Positions 8,298-17,631 of a stretch of 46,758 bases of DNA are shown here, in pieces; position 1 is the first letter of the stretch, and each line of letters opens with the position of its first letter. Below the pieces are notes generated by a model. That model made no database searches. It saw only the letters and a list, made by a program, of their open reading frames with translations, and was not told the origin of the DNA. A program made the translations under genes and the position numbers. This DNA comes from Erysipelotrichaceae bacterium. GTDB taxonomy: Bacteria > Bacillota_I > Bacilli_A > Erysipelotrichales > Erysipelotrichaceae. Where the stretch lies: positions 1 to 46,758 of the forward strand of contig JALEZD010000002.1 in NCBI GenBank assembly GCA_022772735.1, in the 5' to 3' direction.

Positions 8298-8738
8298 TTA
8301 GATTACCTCTACTTTTCCGCCTGCTTTTTCGATTGCAGCTTGAGCTGATTTAGAGAATTTATTAGCTTTAACTGTAAGTTTTTTGCTTAATTCTCCTTCA
8401 CCTAAAATCTTAACACCATCTAAACTTTTCTTTAGTAGTCCTACAGCTTTTAAAGCTTCAAAATCTACAACAACATCATTTTCAAATACATTTAAGCTTT
8501 CAACATTGATAATTGCGTATTCTTTACGAGTGAAGTTTGTAAAACCACGCTTTGGAATTCTTTTAAATAAAGGAGTTTGTCCACCTTCAAATCCAATAGC
8601 TACTCCACCACCAGAACGAGCATTTTGTCCTTTATGACCTTTTCCAGCAGTTTTACCTGTACCAGATCCTTGACCACGACCTATGCGTTTTTTTACAAAA
8701 CGTGCACCTTCATTATATTTAAGTTCATTTAAGTTCAT
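8298..8738 (-). CDS. rplO: 50S ribosomal protein L15 (uL15)
   Basis: A 146-residue late-assembly protein of the large subunit with the Gly/Arg-rich N-terminal extension [20 protein letters not shown] and the [18 protein letters not shown] signature. It follows rpsE by only 11 bases. In most bacteria rpmD (L30) lies exactly here; there is no room for it. Confidence 0.98.
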   Translation of the reverse strand: MNLNELKYNEGARFVKKRIGRGQGSGTGKTAGKGHKGQNARSGGGVAIGFEGGQTPLFKRIPKRGFTNFTRKEYAIINVESLNVFENDVVVDFEALKAVGLLKKSLDGVKILGEGELSKKLTVKANKFSKSAQAAIEKAGGKVEVI

Positions 8739-8749
8739 AGGTTACCTCC

Positions 8750-9265
8750 TTATCTAATTTCTTTAATTTTCTTCTCACGAAGTTTTGCTACAGATTCAAT
8801 AGTTTTTAATTCACTTAAAGCTTTAACAGTAGCATGTACCATATTTACTGGTGTTCTAGAACCGATACATTTTGATAAGATATCACTTACACCTGCAAGT
8901 TCTAAAACTGCACGAACTGCACCACCAGCAATTACTCCTGTACCTTCAGTAGCAGGTTTTAAGAATACTTCTCCAGCACCATAAACACCTGTAATTTCAT
9001 GAGGAATTGTTTTTCCGTTATTTACTAAACTTACTTCAATTACATTTTTCTTTGCAGCTTCAATACCTTTTTTAATTGCATCAGGTACTTCGTTTGCTTT
9101 ACCTAGACCATAACCTACACGACCTTTATGATCTCCAACAACAACTAAGGCAGAAAAGCGCATACGGCGTCCACCCTTAACGGTCTTGCTTACTCTATTA
9201 ATTACAACAACACGTTCTTCAAATTCTTTTTGAACACGTTCTGTTCTTCTTGGTTTACGTTCCAT
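8750..9265 (-). CDS. rpsE: 30S ribosomal protein S5 (uS5)
   Basis: A 171-residue small-subunit protein involved in decoding accuracy and mRNA unwinding. An N-terminal double-stranded RNA-binding fold includes [20 protein letters not shown], and the C-terminal domain has the [18 protein letters not shown] motif. A GGGAG lies ten bases before the ATG. It is between rplR and rplO. Confidence 0.98.
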   Translation of the reverse strand: MERKPRRTERVQKEFEERVVVINRVSKTVKGGRRMRFSALVVVGDHKGRVGYGLGKANEVPDAIKKGIEAAKKNVIEVSLVNNGKTIPHEITGVYGAGEVFLKPATEGTGVIAGGAVRAVLELAGVSDILSKCIGSRTPVNMVHATVKALSELKTIESVAKLREKKIKEIR

Positions 9266-9283
9266 TATATGAGCTCTCCCTTC

Positions 9284-9640
9284 CTAAAATTTCAATCCAG
9301 CTTCACGAGCTGCATCAGCTAATGCTTTAACTCTACCATGGTAAATATATCCACCACGATCAAATACTACATTTTCAATTTTTGCTTCTTTGCAAAGTTC
9401 TGCAACTTTACTTCCAACTGTTTTAGCAGCCTCAATGTTTCCACCGTTTTCAAGTTTTAATGCAACACTTGAGCAAGAAACTAATGTTTTTCCTGCAACA
9501 TCGTCAATTACTTGAACGAAAATGTGTGCATTTGAACGGAATACGTTAAGTCTAGGACATTCTGGAGTACCACTAATCTTAGTTCTAACGCGTGCATGAC
9601 GACGTTGTCTTTCAACGTTTTTATTAGGTTTATTAAACAT
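9284..9640 (-). CDS. rplR: 50S ribosomal protein L18 (uL18)
   Basis: The 118-residue 5S rRNA-binding protein has the basic N-terminus [15 protein letters not shown], the [19 protein letters not shown] core and the C-terminal [21 protein letters not shown] signature. It follows rplF in normal spc order. Confidence 0.98.
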   Translation of the reverse strand: MFNKPNKNVERQRRHARVRTKISGTPECPRLNVFRSNAHIFVQVIDDVAGKTLVSCSSVALKLENGGNIEAAKTVGSKVAELCKEAKIENVVFDRGGYIYHGRVKALADAAREAGLKF

Positions 9641-9658
9641 CTATGTGTATCTCCTTTC

Positions 9659-10204
9659 CTATTTCTTAGCAGCCGTTTTACCTTCTTTACGGCGGATATT
9701 TTCACCTTTATAACGGATACCTTTTCCTTTATAAGGTTCTGGTTTACGTTTAGCTCTAACATTTGCAGCAAACTCACCAACTCTTTGTTTGTCAATTCCT
9801 GTAACTTTGATAGTAGTTGCAGATGGGCATTCTACTTTCAAACCTTCTTCAACAATCATTTCTACTGGATGAGAGTATCCAATATTCATAGTTAGTTTAT
9901 TACCTGCAATCGCAGCTTTAAACCCGATACCAACAATTTCAAGTTCTCTAACAAATTCTTGGTGGCAACCTTCAATCATATTAGCGATTAAAGCTCTAGT
10001 TGTACCATGAAGTTGCTTGATATGTTTTTCTTCATTTGGACGAGCAACTGTTAGTTGACCATCTTTAACTTCGATAACCATAAGAGGATTGAACTGACGT
10101 GTTAAAGTCCCCTTAGGTCCTTTTACAGTCACCTCATTGCTTGAAGAAATAGTAATTTCTACTCCTTCAGGAATGGTAATCGCCTTATTTCCGATACGTG
10201 ACAT
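9659..10204 (-). CDS. rplF: 50S ribosomal protein L6 (uL6)
   Basis: This 181-residue protein has two repeated alpha/beta domains and helps form the factor-binding region of the 50S subunit. It starts MSRIGNKAITIPEGVEI and has the signature PEPYKGKGIRYKGENIRRKEGK near the C-terminus (about residues 155-176). It lies between rpsH and rplR. Confidence 0.98.
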   Translation of the reverse strand: MSRIGNKAITIPEGVEITISSSNEVTVKGPKGTLTRQFNPLMVIEVKDGQLTVARPNEEKHIKQLHGTTRALIANMIEGCHQEFVRELEIVGIGFKAAIAGNKLTMNIGYSHPVEMIVEEGLKVECPSATTIKVTGIDKQRVGEFAANVRAKRKPEPYKGKGIRYKGENIRRKEGKTAAKK

Positions 10205-10225
10205 TCTATTTTTTCCTTTCTTAAA

Positions 10226-10627
10226 TTACCACACGTAAGCGACTACTTCGCCACCAGCGTGTTTAGCTCTTGCTTCTTTATCAGTCATCATACCATTTGA
10301 TGTGCTGATAATTGCTATTCCTAGACCATTTAATACTCTTGGTAAAGCATCATATTTTGCATATACTCGTAAGCCTGGTTTAGAAATTCTTTTGATACCA
10401 CTAATAACTTTTTCATCATTAGGTCCATATTTTAATGTTACAGTAATCTTCTTTTCAGCGGCACTTTCACCTGTAACTGCGTAATTTATTATGTATCCTT
10501 CGCTCTTTAAGATTTTAGCAATCTCAAGTTTAGTTTTAGAAGCAGGGATTTCAACTGTTTCTTTACGAGCTTGAACACCATTACGAATTCTAGTAAGCAT
10601 ATCCGCGATTGGATCTGTCATATTCAT
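10226..10627 (-). CDS. rpsH: 30S ribosomal protein S8 (uS8)
   Basis: A 133-residue primary 16S rRNA-binding protein of the 30S body. It begins with [15 protein letters not shown] and has the C-terminal motif [19 protein letters not shown] second in-frame ATG (residue 3) is the usual family start, so the true N-terminus may be two residues shorter. In enterobacteria S8 regulates the spc operon; whether that holds here is unknown. Confidence 0.97.
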   Translation of the reverse strand: MNMTDPIADMLTRIRNGVQARKETVEIPASKTKLEIAKILKSEGYIINYAVTGESAAEKKITVTLKYGPNDEKVISGIKRISKPGLRVYAKYDALPRVLNGLGIAIISTSNGMMTDKEARAKHAGGEVVAYVW

Positions 10628-10641
10628 CTCTAATTACCTCC

Positions 10642-10827
10642 TTACCAGCTTGCCTTTTTAACTCCAGGAATTTGACCTTTATAAGCCAATTCTCTGAAGC
10701 AAATTCTGCACAATTTATATTTGCTTAATACTGAATGTGGACGACCACAACGTTCACATCTAGTATATTCTCTAGTTTTGAACTTTTGAGGACGTTGTTG
10801 TTTAACTTTCATCGATGTTTTTGCCAT
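10642..10827 (-). CDS. rpsN: 30S ribosomal protein S14, zinc form (uS14)
   Basis: The 61-residue short S14 has a zinc ribbon with CERC and CRIC pairs (about residues 24-27 and 40-43). It ends with the PGVKKASW tail typical of the short type Z form. It fits between rplE and rpsH. This C+ form needs zinc, in contrast to the longer zinc-free S14 seen in some Bacilli. Confidence 0.97.
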   Translation of the reverse strand: MAKTSMKVKQQRPQKFKTREYTRCERCGRPHSVLSKYKLCRICFRELAYKGQIPGVKKASW

Positions 10828-10840
10828 TACTTAGTCCTCC

Positions 10841-11380
10841 TTATTTCGCAAACGGCATTCCAAGTTCACTTAACAATGCCTTTGCTTCTTCATTAGTTTT
10901 TGCACTAGTTACAATTACAATATCCATACCACGAACTTTATTAACTTTATCAAAATTAATTTCTGGGAAAATTAATTGTTCTTTAACACCTAGAGTATAG
11001 TTACCACGACCATCAAATGCTGTAGTACTAACACCTCTAAAGTCTCTTACACGAGGTAGTGAAATATTAAATAATTTATCTAAGAATTCATACATTCTTT
11101 CACCACGTAAAGTAACTTTACAGCCAATAGGCATACCTTCACGAAGTTTAAAGTTAGCAATTGATTTCTTAGCTTTTGTAATTACAGGTTTTTGACCAGC
11201 AATAGCTGTAAGTTCAGCAACAGCTTCATCTAATACTTTAGGATTAGAAATAGCTTCACCTACACCCCAGTTAATTACAACCTTTTCAAGTTTTGGAGTT
11301 TGCATAACTGAAGTATATTCAAACTTTTTCATCAAAGCAGGAACAACGCTAGTATTATATTTTTCTTGTAATCTATTCAT
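10841..11380 (-). CDS. rplE: 50S ribosomal protein L5 (uL5)
   Basis: A 179-residue protein binding 5S rRNA and the P-site tRNA. Family motifs include [27 protein letters not shown] and [20 protein letters not shown]. Its ATG overlaps the rplX stop codon by one base (TAATG), which implies translational coupling. Confidence 0.98.
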   Translation of the reverse strand: MNRLQEKYNTSVVPALMKKFEYTSVMQTPKLEKVVINWGVGEAISNPKVLDEAVAELTAIAGQKPVITKAKKSIANFKLREGMPIGCKVTLRGERMYEFLDKLFNISLPRVRDFRGVSTTAFDGRGNYTLGVKEQLIFPEINFDKVNKVRGMDIVIVTSAKTNEEAKALLSELGMPFAK

Positions 11381-11703
11381 TATTTTTTACCTCCTTTGAT
11401 TTCATTTCCACTTTTCTTATTAACTCTTACTTTGTTGCCTTTAGAATCAAGTTTATACCCAACTCTTCCAGCAACTTTTGCTTTTGAATCGTAAATCATT
11501 ACATTTGAAACATGAATTCCTTTTTCAAGTTCAATAATCCCTCCATCAGGATTTGCTTGAGTAGGTTTTAAACTTTTCTTAGCAATATTTACACCTTCAA
11601 CAACAACTTTATTGTTTTTTACGTCAACTGATTTTACTTCACCGATAGTACCTTTGTAATGACCAGTGATTACTTTGACTTTATCGCCTGTTTTAATTTT
11701 CAT
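11380..11703 (-). CDS. rplX: 50S ribosomal protein L24 (uL24)
   Basis: The 107-residue assembly-initiator protein begins with a KOW domain ([20 protein letters not shown], residues 2-21) and has [19 protein letters not shown] in the middle. It binds the 5' end of 23S rRNA near the exit tunnel. It lies between rplN and rplE, overlapping the latter by one base. Confidence 0.98.
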   Translation of the reverse strand: MKIKTGDKVKVITGHYKGTIGEVKSVDVKNNKVVVEGVNIAKKSLKPTQANPDGGIIELEKGIHVSNVMIYDSKAKVAGRVGYKLDSKGNKVRVNKKSGNEIKGGKK

Positions 11704-11717
11704 ATTTAATCACCCTC

Positions 11718-12086
11718 CTACAATACTTCTGGTGCCAATGACACAATTTTCATAAAATTCTTTTCACGAAGTTCACGAGCAACTGGTCCAAAGATACGAG
11801 TACCTTTTGGTGTTAAATCATCTTTAATGATTACAGCTGCATTATCATCAAACTTAATGAATGAACCATTTTCTCTTGAAATACCATATACGCTTCTTAC
11901 GATAACGCATTTAACAACATCGCCTTTTTTTACAGTGCCGCCTGGTACAGCATCTTTAACAGAGCAAACTACTATATCACCGATATTGGCACTTCTACGT
12001 CTGCTTCCACCAAGACATCTGATTACCAATAATTCTCTAGCACCAGTGTTATCAGCGACTCTTAATCTAGTTTCATTTTGAATCAT
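11718..12086 (-). CDS. rplN: 50S ribosomal protein L14 (uL14)
   Basis: A 122-residue beta-barrel protein at the subunit interface. The sequence shows [20 protein letters not shown] at the start, [20 protein letters not shown] near the end, and full family length. It follows rpsQ. Confidence 0.98.
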   Translation of the reverse strand: MIQNETRLRVADNTGARELLVIRCLGGSRRRSANIGDIVVCSVKDAVPGGTVKKGDVVKCVIVRSVYGISRENGSFIKFDDNAAVIIKDDLTPKGTRIFGPVARELREKNFMKIVSLAPEVL

Positions 12087-12104
12087 CTTTTTTCCCTCCT
12101 GTGC

Positions 12105-12365
12105 TTATAGAATTACAGCTTTTTCAACGATTTTAACTAAACGGAAACGTTTTGTAGCTGAAAGTGGTCTAGTTTCCATAATTTCAACAACATCTCCAAT
12201 TTTAGCTTCATTTAGTTCATCGTGAGCCTTATATTTTTTTGAATATTTAACGCGCTTTGAATACAACGGGTGACTCTTACGAGTTGTGATTTCAACTGTT
12301 ACTGTTTTATCCATTTTGTCAGACACAACAGTACCGCGCAATACTTTACGTTTACTTCTTTCCAT
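12105..12365 (-). CDS. rpsQ: 30S ribosomal protein S17 (uS17)
   Basis: An OB-fold primary rRNA-binding protein (86 residues from the ATG). Typical motifs are [39 protein letters not shown] and [14 protein letters not shown]. The ATG at 12365 lies eight bases after AGGAGG and is preferred to a GTG one codon upstream. Confidence 0.97.
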   Translation of the reverse strand: MERSKRKVLRGTVVSDKMDKTVTVEITTRKSHPLYSKRVKYSKKYKAHDELNEAKIGDVVEIMETRPLSATKRFRLVKIVEKAVIL

Positions 12366-12377
12366 CACTGTTTCCTC

Positions 12378-12578
12378 CTATCGTTGCAAACCGTTTGCAC
12401 GTTCAGTGATTACGGTTTTAATTCTTGCGATTGTTTTCTTTATATCCTTAATACGTGAAGGATTTTCTAATTGGCCTGTAGCCTTTTGAAAGCGAAGATT
12501 GAATAGTTCTTCTTTTAAAGAAGTCATTTCTTTATTTAGCTCTTCACTACTTTTATCTCTGATTTCTTTAACGTTCAT
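12378..12578 (-). CDS. rpmC: 50S ribosomal protein L29 (uL29)
   Basis: The 66-residue two-helix protein sits near the peptide exit tunnel and helps dock SRP and trigger factor. It begins [18 protein letters not shown] and has the signature [21 protein letters not shown] with its end in KTVITERA. It lies two bases after the rplP stop. Confidence 0.97.
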   Translation of the reverse strand: MNVKEIRDKSSEELNKEMTSLKEELFNLRFQKATGQLENPSRIKDIKKTIARIKTVITERANGLQR

Positions 12579-12580
12579 AA

Positions 12581-13003
12581 CTAATTCTTAGCCTCCTCAC
12601 CTTTTTTAACAAATCTTGTTTTAATAGGAAGTTTGTGAGATGCAAGTCTTAATGCTTCACGAGCAACTTTTTCACTTACACCAGCAACTTCAAATAAAAC
12701 TCTACCTGGTTGTACTACCGCAACCCATCCTTCTGGAGAACCTTTACCAGATCCCATACGAACTTCTAACGGTTTTTTAGTAATAGCCAAATGAGGGAAT
12801 ATTTTAATCCACACTTGTCCATCACGGTTCATATAACGTGTACATGCAATACGAGCTGCTTCGATTTGACGGTTTGTTACATACGCACCTTCTTCAGCAA
12901 CTAATCCAAATTCACCAAACGCTACTTCACGACCTGCTTTCGCTCTACCTTCATGGCTTAAACGGTGAGGTCTTCTAAATTTTGTTCTATTAGGCATCAA
13001 CAT
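12581..13003 (-). CDS. rplP: 50S ribosomal protein L16 (uL16)
   Basis: A 140-residue protein lining the A site and needed for late 50S assembly. Family motifs are [32 protein letters not shown] and [17 protein letters not shown] lies eight bases before the ATG at 13003, so the product likely carries two extra residues (Met-Leu) before the usual MPNRTK start. Confidence 0.97.
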   Translation of the reverse strand: MLMPNRTKFRRPHRLSHEGRAKAGREVAFGEFGLVAEEGAYVTNRQIEAARIACTRYMNRDGQVWIKIFPHLAITKKPLEVRMGSGKGSPEGWVAVVQPGRVLFEVAGVSEKVAREALRLASHKLPIKTRFVKKGEEAKN

Positions 13004-13005
13004 AA

Positions 13006-13788
13006 TTAATTACCTCCTTCACTTGCTTTGCTTTCAGCGGCAGGTGCTGGTTTTCTGTTTCCACCATTTTTTGCTCTACGATCATTTCTATTACGCTTAT
13101 TACCTTGTGGTTGAGCTTTTGCAGCTTCTGGTTCACTAACCCATTGCCCTGGCAATACTTCTCCACGACAAATCCACACTTTAACACCTAACTTACCATA
13201 AGTAGTGTCTGCTTCTTCCCAAGCATAGTCAATATCAGCTCTTAATGAATGTAGAGGAACTACACCTTCTGAATAACCTTCACTTCTAGCAATATCAGCT
13301 CCACCAAGTCTTCCAGAAACTAAAGTTTTAATTCCTTTAGCACCAGATCTCATAGTTTGTTGAATTGCTTTCTTTTGAGTGATTCTGAATGATTGACGAT
13401 TTTCTAATCCTTCAGCAATTCTTCTAGCAACTAGTCTTGCATCTAAATCTGGATTAGCAACTTCGATAATATCAATCTTTACAGATTTACCTTTAGTTAA
13501 TTTGTTAAGACCTTTCTTAACAATTTCAATAACTTCTTGACCTTTGTCATTTTTACCAAGTGCAACACCTGGTCTAGCACATCTTACCATTAGATGAACA
13601 TCATTTTTAGAAGTACGTTCGATTTCAATTCTAGAAATATACGCATCTTTTAATTCTTTTTCTAAGTACTTTCTAATTTTGATATCTTCATTTAGGAATT
13701 CACCATAGTTTTCATCTGCATACCATCTTGATTCCCAGTCGCGGATAACTCCGACACGCATGCCTATTGGACTTACTTTTTGACCCAT
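13006..13788 (-). CDS. rpsC: 30S ribosomal protein S3 (uS3)
   Basis: The 260-residue protein forms part of the mRNA entry channel. The N-terminal KH domain (about 40-110) and the C-terminal S3 domain with [16 protein letters not shown] and [13 protein letters not shown] are present. The tail after about residue 215 is an Ala/Asn/Arg-rich, low-complexity extension ([18 protein letters not shown]), which is variable in Bacilli. Confidence 0.98.
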   Translation of the reverse strand: MGQKVSPIGMRVGVIRDWESRWYADENYGEFLNEDIKIRKYLEKELKDAYISRIEIERTSKNDVHLMVRCARPGVALGKNDKGQEVIEIVKKGLNKLTKGKSVKIDIIEVANPDLDARLVARRIAEGLENRQSFRITQKKAIQQTMRSGAKGIKTLVSGRLGGADIARSEGYSEGVVPLHSLRADIDYAWEEADTTYGKLGVKVWICRGEVLPGQWVSEPEAAKAQPQGNKRNRNDRRAKNGGNRKPAPAAESKASEGGN

Positions 13789-13803
13789 TTCTCTAGCTCC
13801 TTC

Positions 13804-14136
13804 CTACTTTTCATCTACCACAACAGTAATGTGGCTTGTACGTTTTAAAATTTGTGCAGCATTACCTTTTGCACGAGGCATAAAACGTTTTAATGTTACC
13901 CCTTCATTTGCATAACAAGCTTTAACAAATAATTTTTCACTGTTTAAGCTGTGATTGTTTGTCGCATTTGCGGCAGCTGATTTAACCACCTTGCTCACTT
14001 CAACGGCAGCATGATTAGGAGTGAACTTCAAGATATCAAGTGCTTCTTTAACACTTTTTCCTCTTACTAAATCCAAAACTAATCTAACTTTACGAGGAGC
14101 AATACGAACTGTTTTAGCTGTAGCTTTAACTTCCAT
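13804..14136 (-). CDS. rplV: 50S ribosomal protein L22 (uL22)
   Basis: A 110-residue protein whose beta-hairpin reaches into the exit tunnel. [20 protein letters not shown] is the N-terminal signature and [20 protein letters not shown] forms the hairpin, where macrolide-resistance changes occur in other species; nothing odd is seen here. It follows rpsS. Confidence 0.98.
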   Translation of the reverse strand: MEVKATAKTVRIAPRKVRLVLDLVRGKSVKEALDILKFTPNHAAVEVSKVVKSAAANATNNHSLNSEKLFVKACYANEGVTLKRFMPRAKGNAAQILKRTSHITVVVDEK

Positions 14137-14148
14137 TTCTTTCTCCTC

Positions 14149-14415
14149 CTATCTCTTATCGTCGCCGTGGCCACTATATTTTCTTGTTGGAACAAATTCA
14201 CCAAGTTTATGACCAACCATATCTTCAGTTACATAAACAGGAACATGTTCCTTACCGTTATGAACTGCAAATGTATGTTCAACAAAACTAGGGAAAATAG
14301 TTGAACGACGTGACCAAGTCTTAATTACTTCTTTTTTATTAGACTTGTTTAATTCTGTTACTTTTTTCATTAAATGTTCATCACAGAACGGACCTTTTTT
14401 CAAACTTCTAGTCAT
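14149..14415 (-). CDS. rpsS: 30S ribosomal protein S19 (uS19)
   Basis: The 88-residue head protein pairs with S13 and contacts the A-site finger. It starts [18 protein letters not shown] and has the signature [20 protein letters not shown]. It lies between rplB and rplV in the S10 segment. Confidence 0.98.
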   Translation of the reverse strand: MTRSLKKGPFCDEHLMKKVTELNKSNKKEVIKTWSRRSTIFPSFVEHTFAVHNGKEHVPVYVTEDMVGHKLGEFVPTRKYSGHGDDKR

Positions 14416-14435
14416 TTTTTATTTATCTCCTTTCA

Positions 14436-15269
14436 CTATTTTCCTTTACGTCCACGAACAATTAAATCATTGCTCTTTTTCTTTGTTTTACGAGTTTTAA
14501 CACCCATAGCTTTTTTACCCCAAGGTGTCATAGGTGCTTTACGTCCGATAGGAGTTCTACCTTCTCCCCCACCATGAGGGTGATCATTAGGGTTCATAAC
14601 AGAACCTCTAACTGTAGGTCTAATACCCATCCATCTTGAACGACCAGCTTTACCGATATTTACTAAGTTATAATCACCATTTCCGACAACACCGATTGTT
14701 GCTCTACCGTTGCTTAATAATTTTCTAACTTCACCTGAAGAAAGTCTTACAGTTACATATTTTCCTTCAAACCCTAGGATTTGAGCAGAGCATCCAGCAC
14801 TTCTTGCAAGTTGTCCACCTTTACCTGGAGTAAGTTCAATATTGTGAATGAAAGTACCTTCAGGGATATTTCTCATTTCAAGTGCATTACCGATTTTAAT
14901 ATCTGTTTCTACACCAGATACTACTACCATTCCAACTTTTAATCCTTCTGGAGCGATAATATATCTTTTTTCACCATCAGCATAATTTAATAAAGCAATG
15001 TTTGCTGAACGGTTTGGATCGTACTCGATTGTTGCAACAGTTGCTGAAACAACATCTTTGTTACGTTTGAAATCGATAATACGATATTTTTGTTTATGCC
15101 CACCACCATGATGGCGAGTTGTAATACGACCGTTATTGTTACGTCCACCTTTTTTATTTAAAGGAGCTAACAATGATTTTTCAGGAGTAGATGTAGTGAT
15201 TTCTTCATTTACAAGAGTACTCATCCCTCTGCGGCCGTTAGTAGTTGGTTTATACTTCTTAATAGCCAT
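14436..15269 (-). CDS. rplB: 50S ribosomal protein L2 (uL2)
   Basis: The 277-residue protein is next to the peptidyl transferase centre and is important for subunit joining. Typical parts are [17 protein letters not shown], the RNA-binding core with [15 protein letters not shown], and [19 protein letters not shown], which bears the conserved His near the active centre. It has an AAGGAAG ribosome site and follows a 61-base gap with a hairpin after rplW. Confidence 0.98.
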   Translation of the reverse strand: MAIKKYKPTTNGRRGMSTLVNEEITTSTPEKSLLAPLNKKGGRNNNGRITTRHHGGGHKQKYRIIDFKRNKDVVSATVATIEYDPNRSANIALLNYADGEKRYIIAPEGLKVGMVVVSGVETDIKIGNALEMRNIPEGTFIHNIELTPGKGGQLARSAGCSAQILGFEGKYVTVRLSSGEVRKLLSNGRATIGVVGNGDYNLVNIGKAGRSRWMGIRPTVRGSVMNPNDHPHGGGEGRTPIGRKAPMTPWGKKAMGVKTRKTKKKSNDLIVRGRKGK

Positions 15270-15293
15270 TGTATTTTTCTTCCTTTCGCAAAT

Positions 15294-15321
15294 TATCCGG
15301 AGATAGCGATTTCCTCCGATA
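15294..15321 (-). promoter_or_regulatory. Intercistronic hairpin between rplW and rplB
   Basis: The 61-base gap upstream of rplB is the longest inside this otherwise tight operon. Its transcript can fold TATCGGAG against CTCCGGATA with one bulge. One arm contains a GGAGGAAA that could act as a decoy or masked Shine-Dalgarno, while rplB itself uses a separate AAGGAAG closer to its ATG. No T-run follows, so it is not a normal terminator. An RNA-processing or translation-control role is inference. Confidence 0.4.
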
Positions 15322-15330
15322 TATCATTAA

Positions 15331-15618
15331 CTAGTTTTCGAATAAGTTAATATCTTGTCCAGCAGGTAATTTAACAACAGCTTTTTTATAAGCGCTTGTT
15401 TTACCTACATAACGACCAACTCTTTTTGTTTTTGGTCTAACATTTACAATATTCACTGATTCAACTTTAACATTGAATATTTCTTCTATTGCTTTTTTAA
15501 TAGCAACTTTATTTGCTTTTCTATCAACTTGGAAAGTGAACTTGTTATCCACTTCAGTAAGTTTCATTGTCTTTTCAGTAATAATAGGACGAATGATAAT
15601 ATCTCTAGCGTTACTCAT
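15331..15618 (-). CDS. rplW: 50S ribosomal protein L23 (uL23)
   Basis: A 95-residue exit-tunnel protein that docks trigger factor and SRP. It shows [15 protein letters not shown] at the start, [20 protein letters not shown] in the core and [20 protein letters not shown] after it. Its ATG overlaps the rplD stop by one base, pointing to coupled translation. Confidence 0.98.
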   Translation of the reverse strand: MSNARDIIIRPIITEKTMKLTEVDNKFTFQVDRKANKVAIKKAIEEIFNVKVESVNIVNVRPKTKRVGRYVGKTSAYKKAVVKLPAGQDINLFEN

Positions 15619-16247
15619 TACGCAAATACCTCCCCTGCTTTATTAGCGGCAGCTTCAGTTATAACTAAGCGATCAGCATTAGCAACATCGTAAACATTTA
15701 ACGCTTCAACAGTTAATAACATTGCATTAGGAATATTTCTCATTGATAAGAATGCATTGTCGAAATCTTCAGTGTTATCAACAACGAATAAAGTTTTCTT
15801 ATCGAATCCAAATTTATCCATAACAGCTTTAAATTCTTTAGTTTTAACAACATCGAACTTAATTGTTTCAAGTACTGTTAATGCTTCATTTGCTAATTTT
15901 GCACTTAGCACAGATCTTAGTGCCAATCTTCTAACTTTACGATTTAATTTAAATCCATATTTTCTAGGTGTAGGACCAAACGCAATTCCACCATGTCTCA
16001 TTTGAGTAGCACGAGTTGAACCTTGTCTAGCACGACCTGTCCCTTTTTGTCTAAAAGGTTTTTTGCCCCCACCTGATACTTCTGCACGAGTTTTAGTATC
16101 ATGTGTACCTTGACGACGACTAGCTTGTTGTAAAAGAATTGCATCAAACATAACTTGTGTATTTGGTTCAATACCAAATACTTCTTCAGATAATTCCATT
16201 TCTTTTACTTTTTTAGCTTCAAGGTTAAATACATCTATCTTTGTCAT
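15618..16247 (-). CDS. rplD: 50S ribosomal protein L4 (uL4)
   Basis: The 209-residue protein reaches into the exit tunnel through its loop ([20 protein letters not shown], residues about 60-79) and has the [20 protein letters not shown] signature. In enterobacteria L4 represses its own S10 operon; the structured leader before rpsJ makes such control possible here but unproven. It overlaps rplC and rplW by one base at each end. Confidence 0.98.
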   Translation of the reverse strand: MTKIDVFNLEAKKVKEMELSEEVFGIEPNTQVMFDAILLQQASRRQGTHDTKTRAEVSGGGKKPFRQKGTGRARQGSTRATQMRHGGIAFGPTPRKYGFKLNRKVRRLALRSVLSAKLANEALTVLETIKFDVVKTKEFKAVMDKFGFDKKTLFVVDNTEDFDNAFLSMRNIPNAMLLTVEALNVYDVANADRLVITEAAANKAGEVFA

Positions 16248-16924
16248 TATTCAGCCTCCTTTTGATCATAGCTCAATAATTCTTTAGCATTTACATTTTT
16301 AACTGATTTAACAGTAGTTTTAACAATTACCAATCCTCTCTTAGGACCAGGAACATTTCCTTTTACTAAGATATAGTTCGCATCAGTATCTACCTTAACA
16401 ACTTCTAAATTTTGATTAGTTGTAGTGTAAACACCTTCTTGTCCTGCCATTGCAGTTCCTTTGTCAATTACACCGTTATTACGTCCGATTGTAGCTAACG
16501 AACCGATGTGACGGTGATGACCTGAACCGTGTGATTTAGGTCCAATAGTTGCGTTATTTCTAACGATAGTTCCGCTAAATCCTTTACCTTTACTTACGCC
16601 TGTAACGTCAACCTTGTCACCAGCGGAAAAGATATCGACTTTAACTTCTGCCCCAACTTCAAGTTCATTCATGCCTTTAATTTCACGAATAAATCTTTTT
16701 GGGTTTGTGTTTGCTTTTGCAGCATGTCCTTTAACTGCTTTGTTTGCACGGCTTTCTTTGATGTCTTCAAAACCTAATTGAACAGCCTCATAACCGTCAT
16801 TTTCAACAGTTTTCTTTTGCATAACAACATTTGGTGTTGCCTCAATTACAGTAACTGGAATTAGTTTTCCATCAGCTGTAAACACTTGAGTCATACCAAG
16901 CTTACGCCCCAATATTCCTTTCAT
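16247..16924 (-). CDS. rplC: 50S ribosomal protein L3 (uL3)
   Basis: This 225-residue early-assembly protein lies near the peptidyl transferase centre. It begins [15 protein letters not shown] and contains the family signatures [20 protein letters not shown] and [21 protein letters not shown]. It follows rpsJ by 15 bases. Confidence 0.98.
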   Translation of the reverse strand: MKGILGRKLGMTQVFTADGKLIPVTVIEATPNVVMQKKTVENDGYEAVQLGFEDIKESRANKAVKGHAAKANTNPKRFIREIKGMNELEVGAEVKVDIFSAGDKVDVTGVSKGKGFSGTIVRNNATIGPKSHGSGHHRHIGSLATIGRNNGVIDKGTAMAGQEGVYTTTNQNLEVVKVDTDANYILVKGNVPGPKRGLVIVKTTVKSVKNVNAKELLSYDQKEAE

Positions 16925-16939
16925 AATGTTTCACCTTTC

Positions 16940-17251
16940 TTATAATTTAATTTCGATTTCAACACCACTTGGTAAATCTAAACGAGTAAGTGCATCCATA
17001 GTATCAGCACTTGGCCCAATAATTTCGATTAATCTTTTGTGTGTTCTGATTTCGAATTGTTCACGTGAATCTTTGTACTTATGTACCGCACGTAATACTG
17101 TTACCACTTGTTTTTCAGTTGGAAGTGGAACTGGTCCAACAACTTTCTTAGCACCATGCTCTGTTGCAGTTTTAACGATTTTTTCGCTTGCTGCATCAAT
17201 GCTACGGTGTTCGTAAGCCTTCAAACGAATTCTTACCGCATTTTTTGCCAT
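16940..17251 (-). CDS. rpsJ: 30S ribosomal protein S10 (uS10) / NusE
   Basis: The 103-residue 30S head protein also serves as NusE in antitermination, pairing with NusB and NusG (nusG lies at 24878-25450). The signature [20 protein letters not shown] (about 55-74) is clear, as is the [11 protein letters not shown] end. It is the first gene of the whole ribosomal operon, behind an AGGAGG and the leader at 17252-17403. Confidence 0.98.
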   Translation of the reverse strand: MAKNAVRIRLKAYEHRSIDAASEKIVKTATEHGAKKVVGPVPLPTEKQVVTVLRAVHKYKDSREQFEIRTHKRLIEIIGPSADTMDALTRLDLPSGVEIEIKL

Positions 17252-17403
17252 GAAATTTTCCTCCTATATTTCACTCTGTCTTGCAGAACCGCTCGATGAG
17301 AATTCCCTGACTACACTTATGACAACGAATGTCAGTGTGTCAGCAACCTCCCATGTCCATACGGATGCCTAATAATATTACATTAAAATTATCAGTTATG
17401 CAA
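17252..17403 (-). promoter_or_regulatory. S10 operon promoter and structured leader
   Basis: A promoter with -35 TTGCAT (17398-17403), a 17-base spacer and -10 TAATAT (17375-17380) faces rpsJ. About 115 bases of leader follow. They contain TGGGAGGTTG and a strong long hairpin built from nested arms CTGAC/GTCAG, ACACT/AGTGT and GACA/TGTC (about 17294-17330). An autogenous r-protein binding leader (L4 type) is a reasonable reading because Bacillota S10 operons often have one, but the binding protein cannot be told from sequence alone. Confidence 0.65.
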
Positions 17404-17631
17404 GTGTTTTATAGATTAAATAAAAAATATGTTTTTATCGCATGTTTAAAGGTTTTTTTCAACATAAAAAATTGTCTATTTTTAATTTAATTATACTTTT
17501 TTAAATTTTTACAAATTATAACTATTCTGATAATTTTAATTGAAATTTTATTTAAAAATACAATAAATTTGTCCCTAAAAGTACCCATAACGCCATATTA
17601 AAATGATAGAATTATTTCAGGAGGATTTTTT
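17404..17631. other. AT-rich divergent intergenic region
   Basis: This region separates the leftward S10 promoter from the rightward dipeptidase. It is A/T-rich, without ORFs. The only clear signal is the AGGAGG seven bases before the dipeptidase ATG at 17632. No convincing -35/-10 pair for the dipeptidase was found. Confidence 0.5.

Noticed and set aside
8739-8749. A hidden rpmD gene between rpsE and rplO
   Set aside because: Only 11 bases lie there, too few for any coding region.
9508-9795. 95-codon minus-strand ORF overlapping rplR and rplF
   Set aside because: It is an out-of-frame shadow between two certain ribosomal genes.
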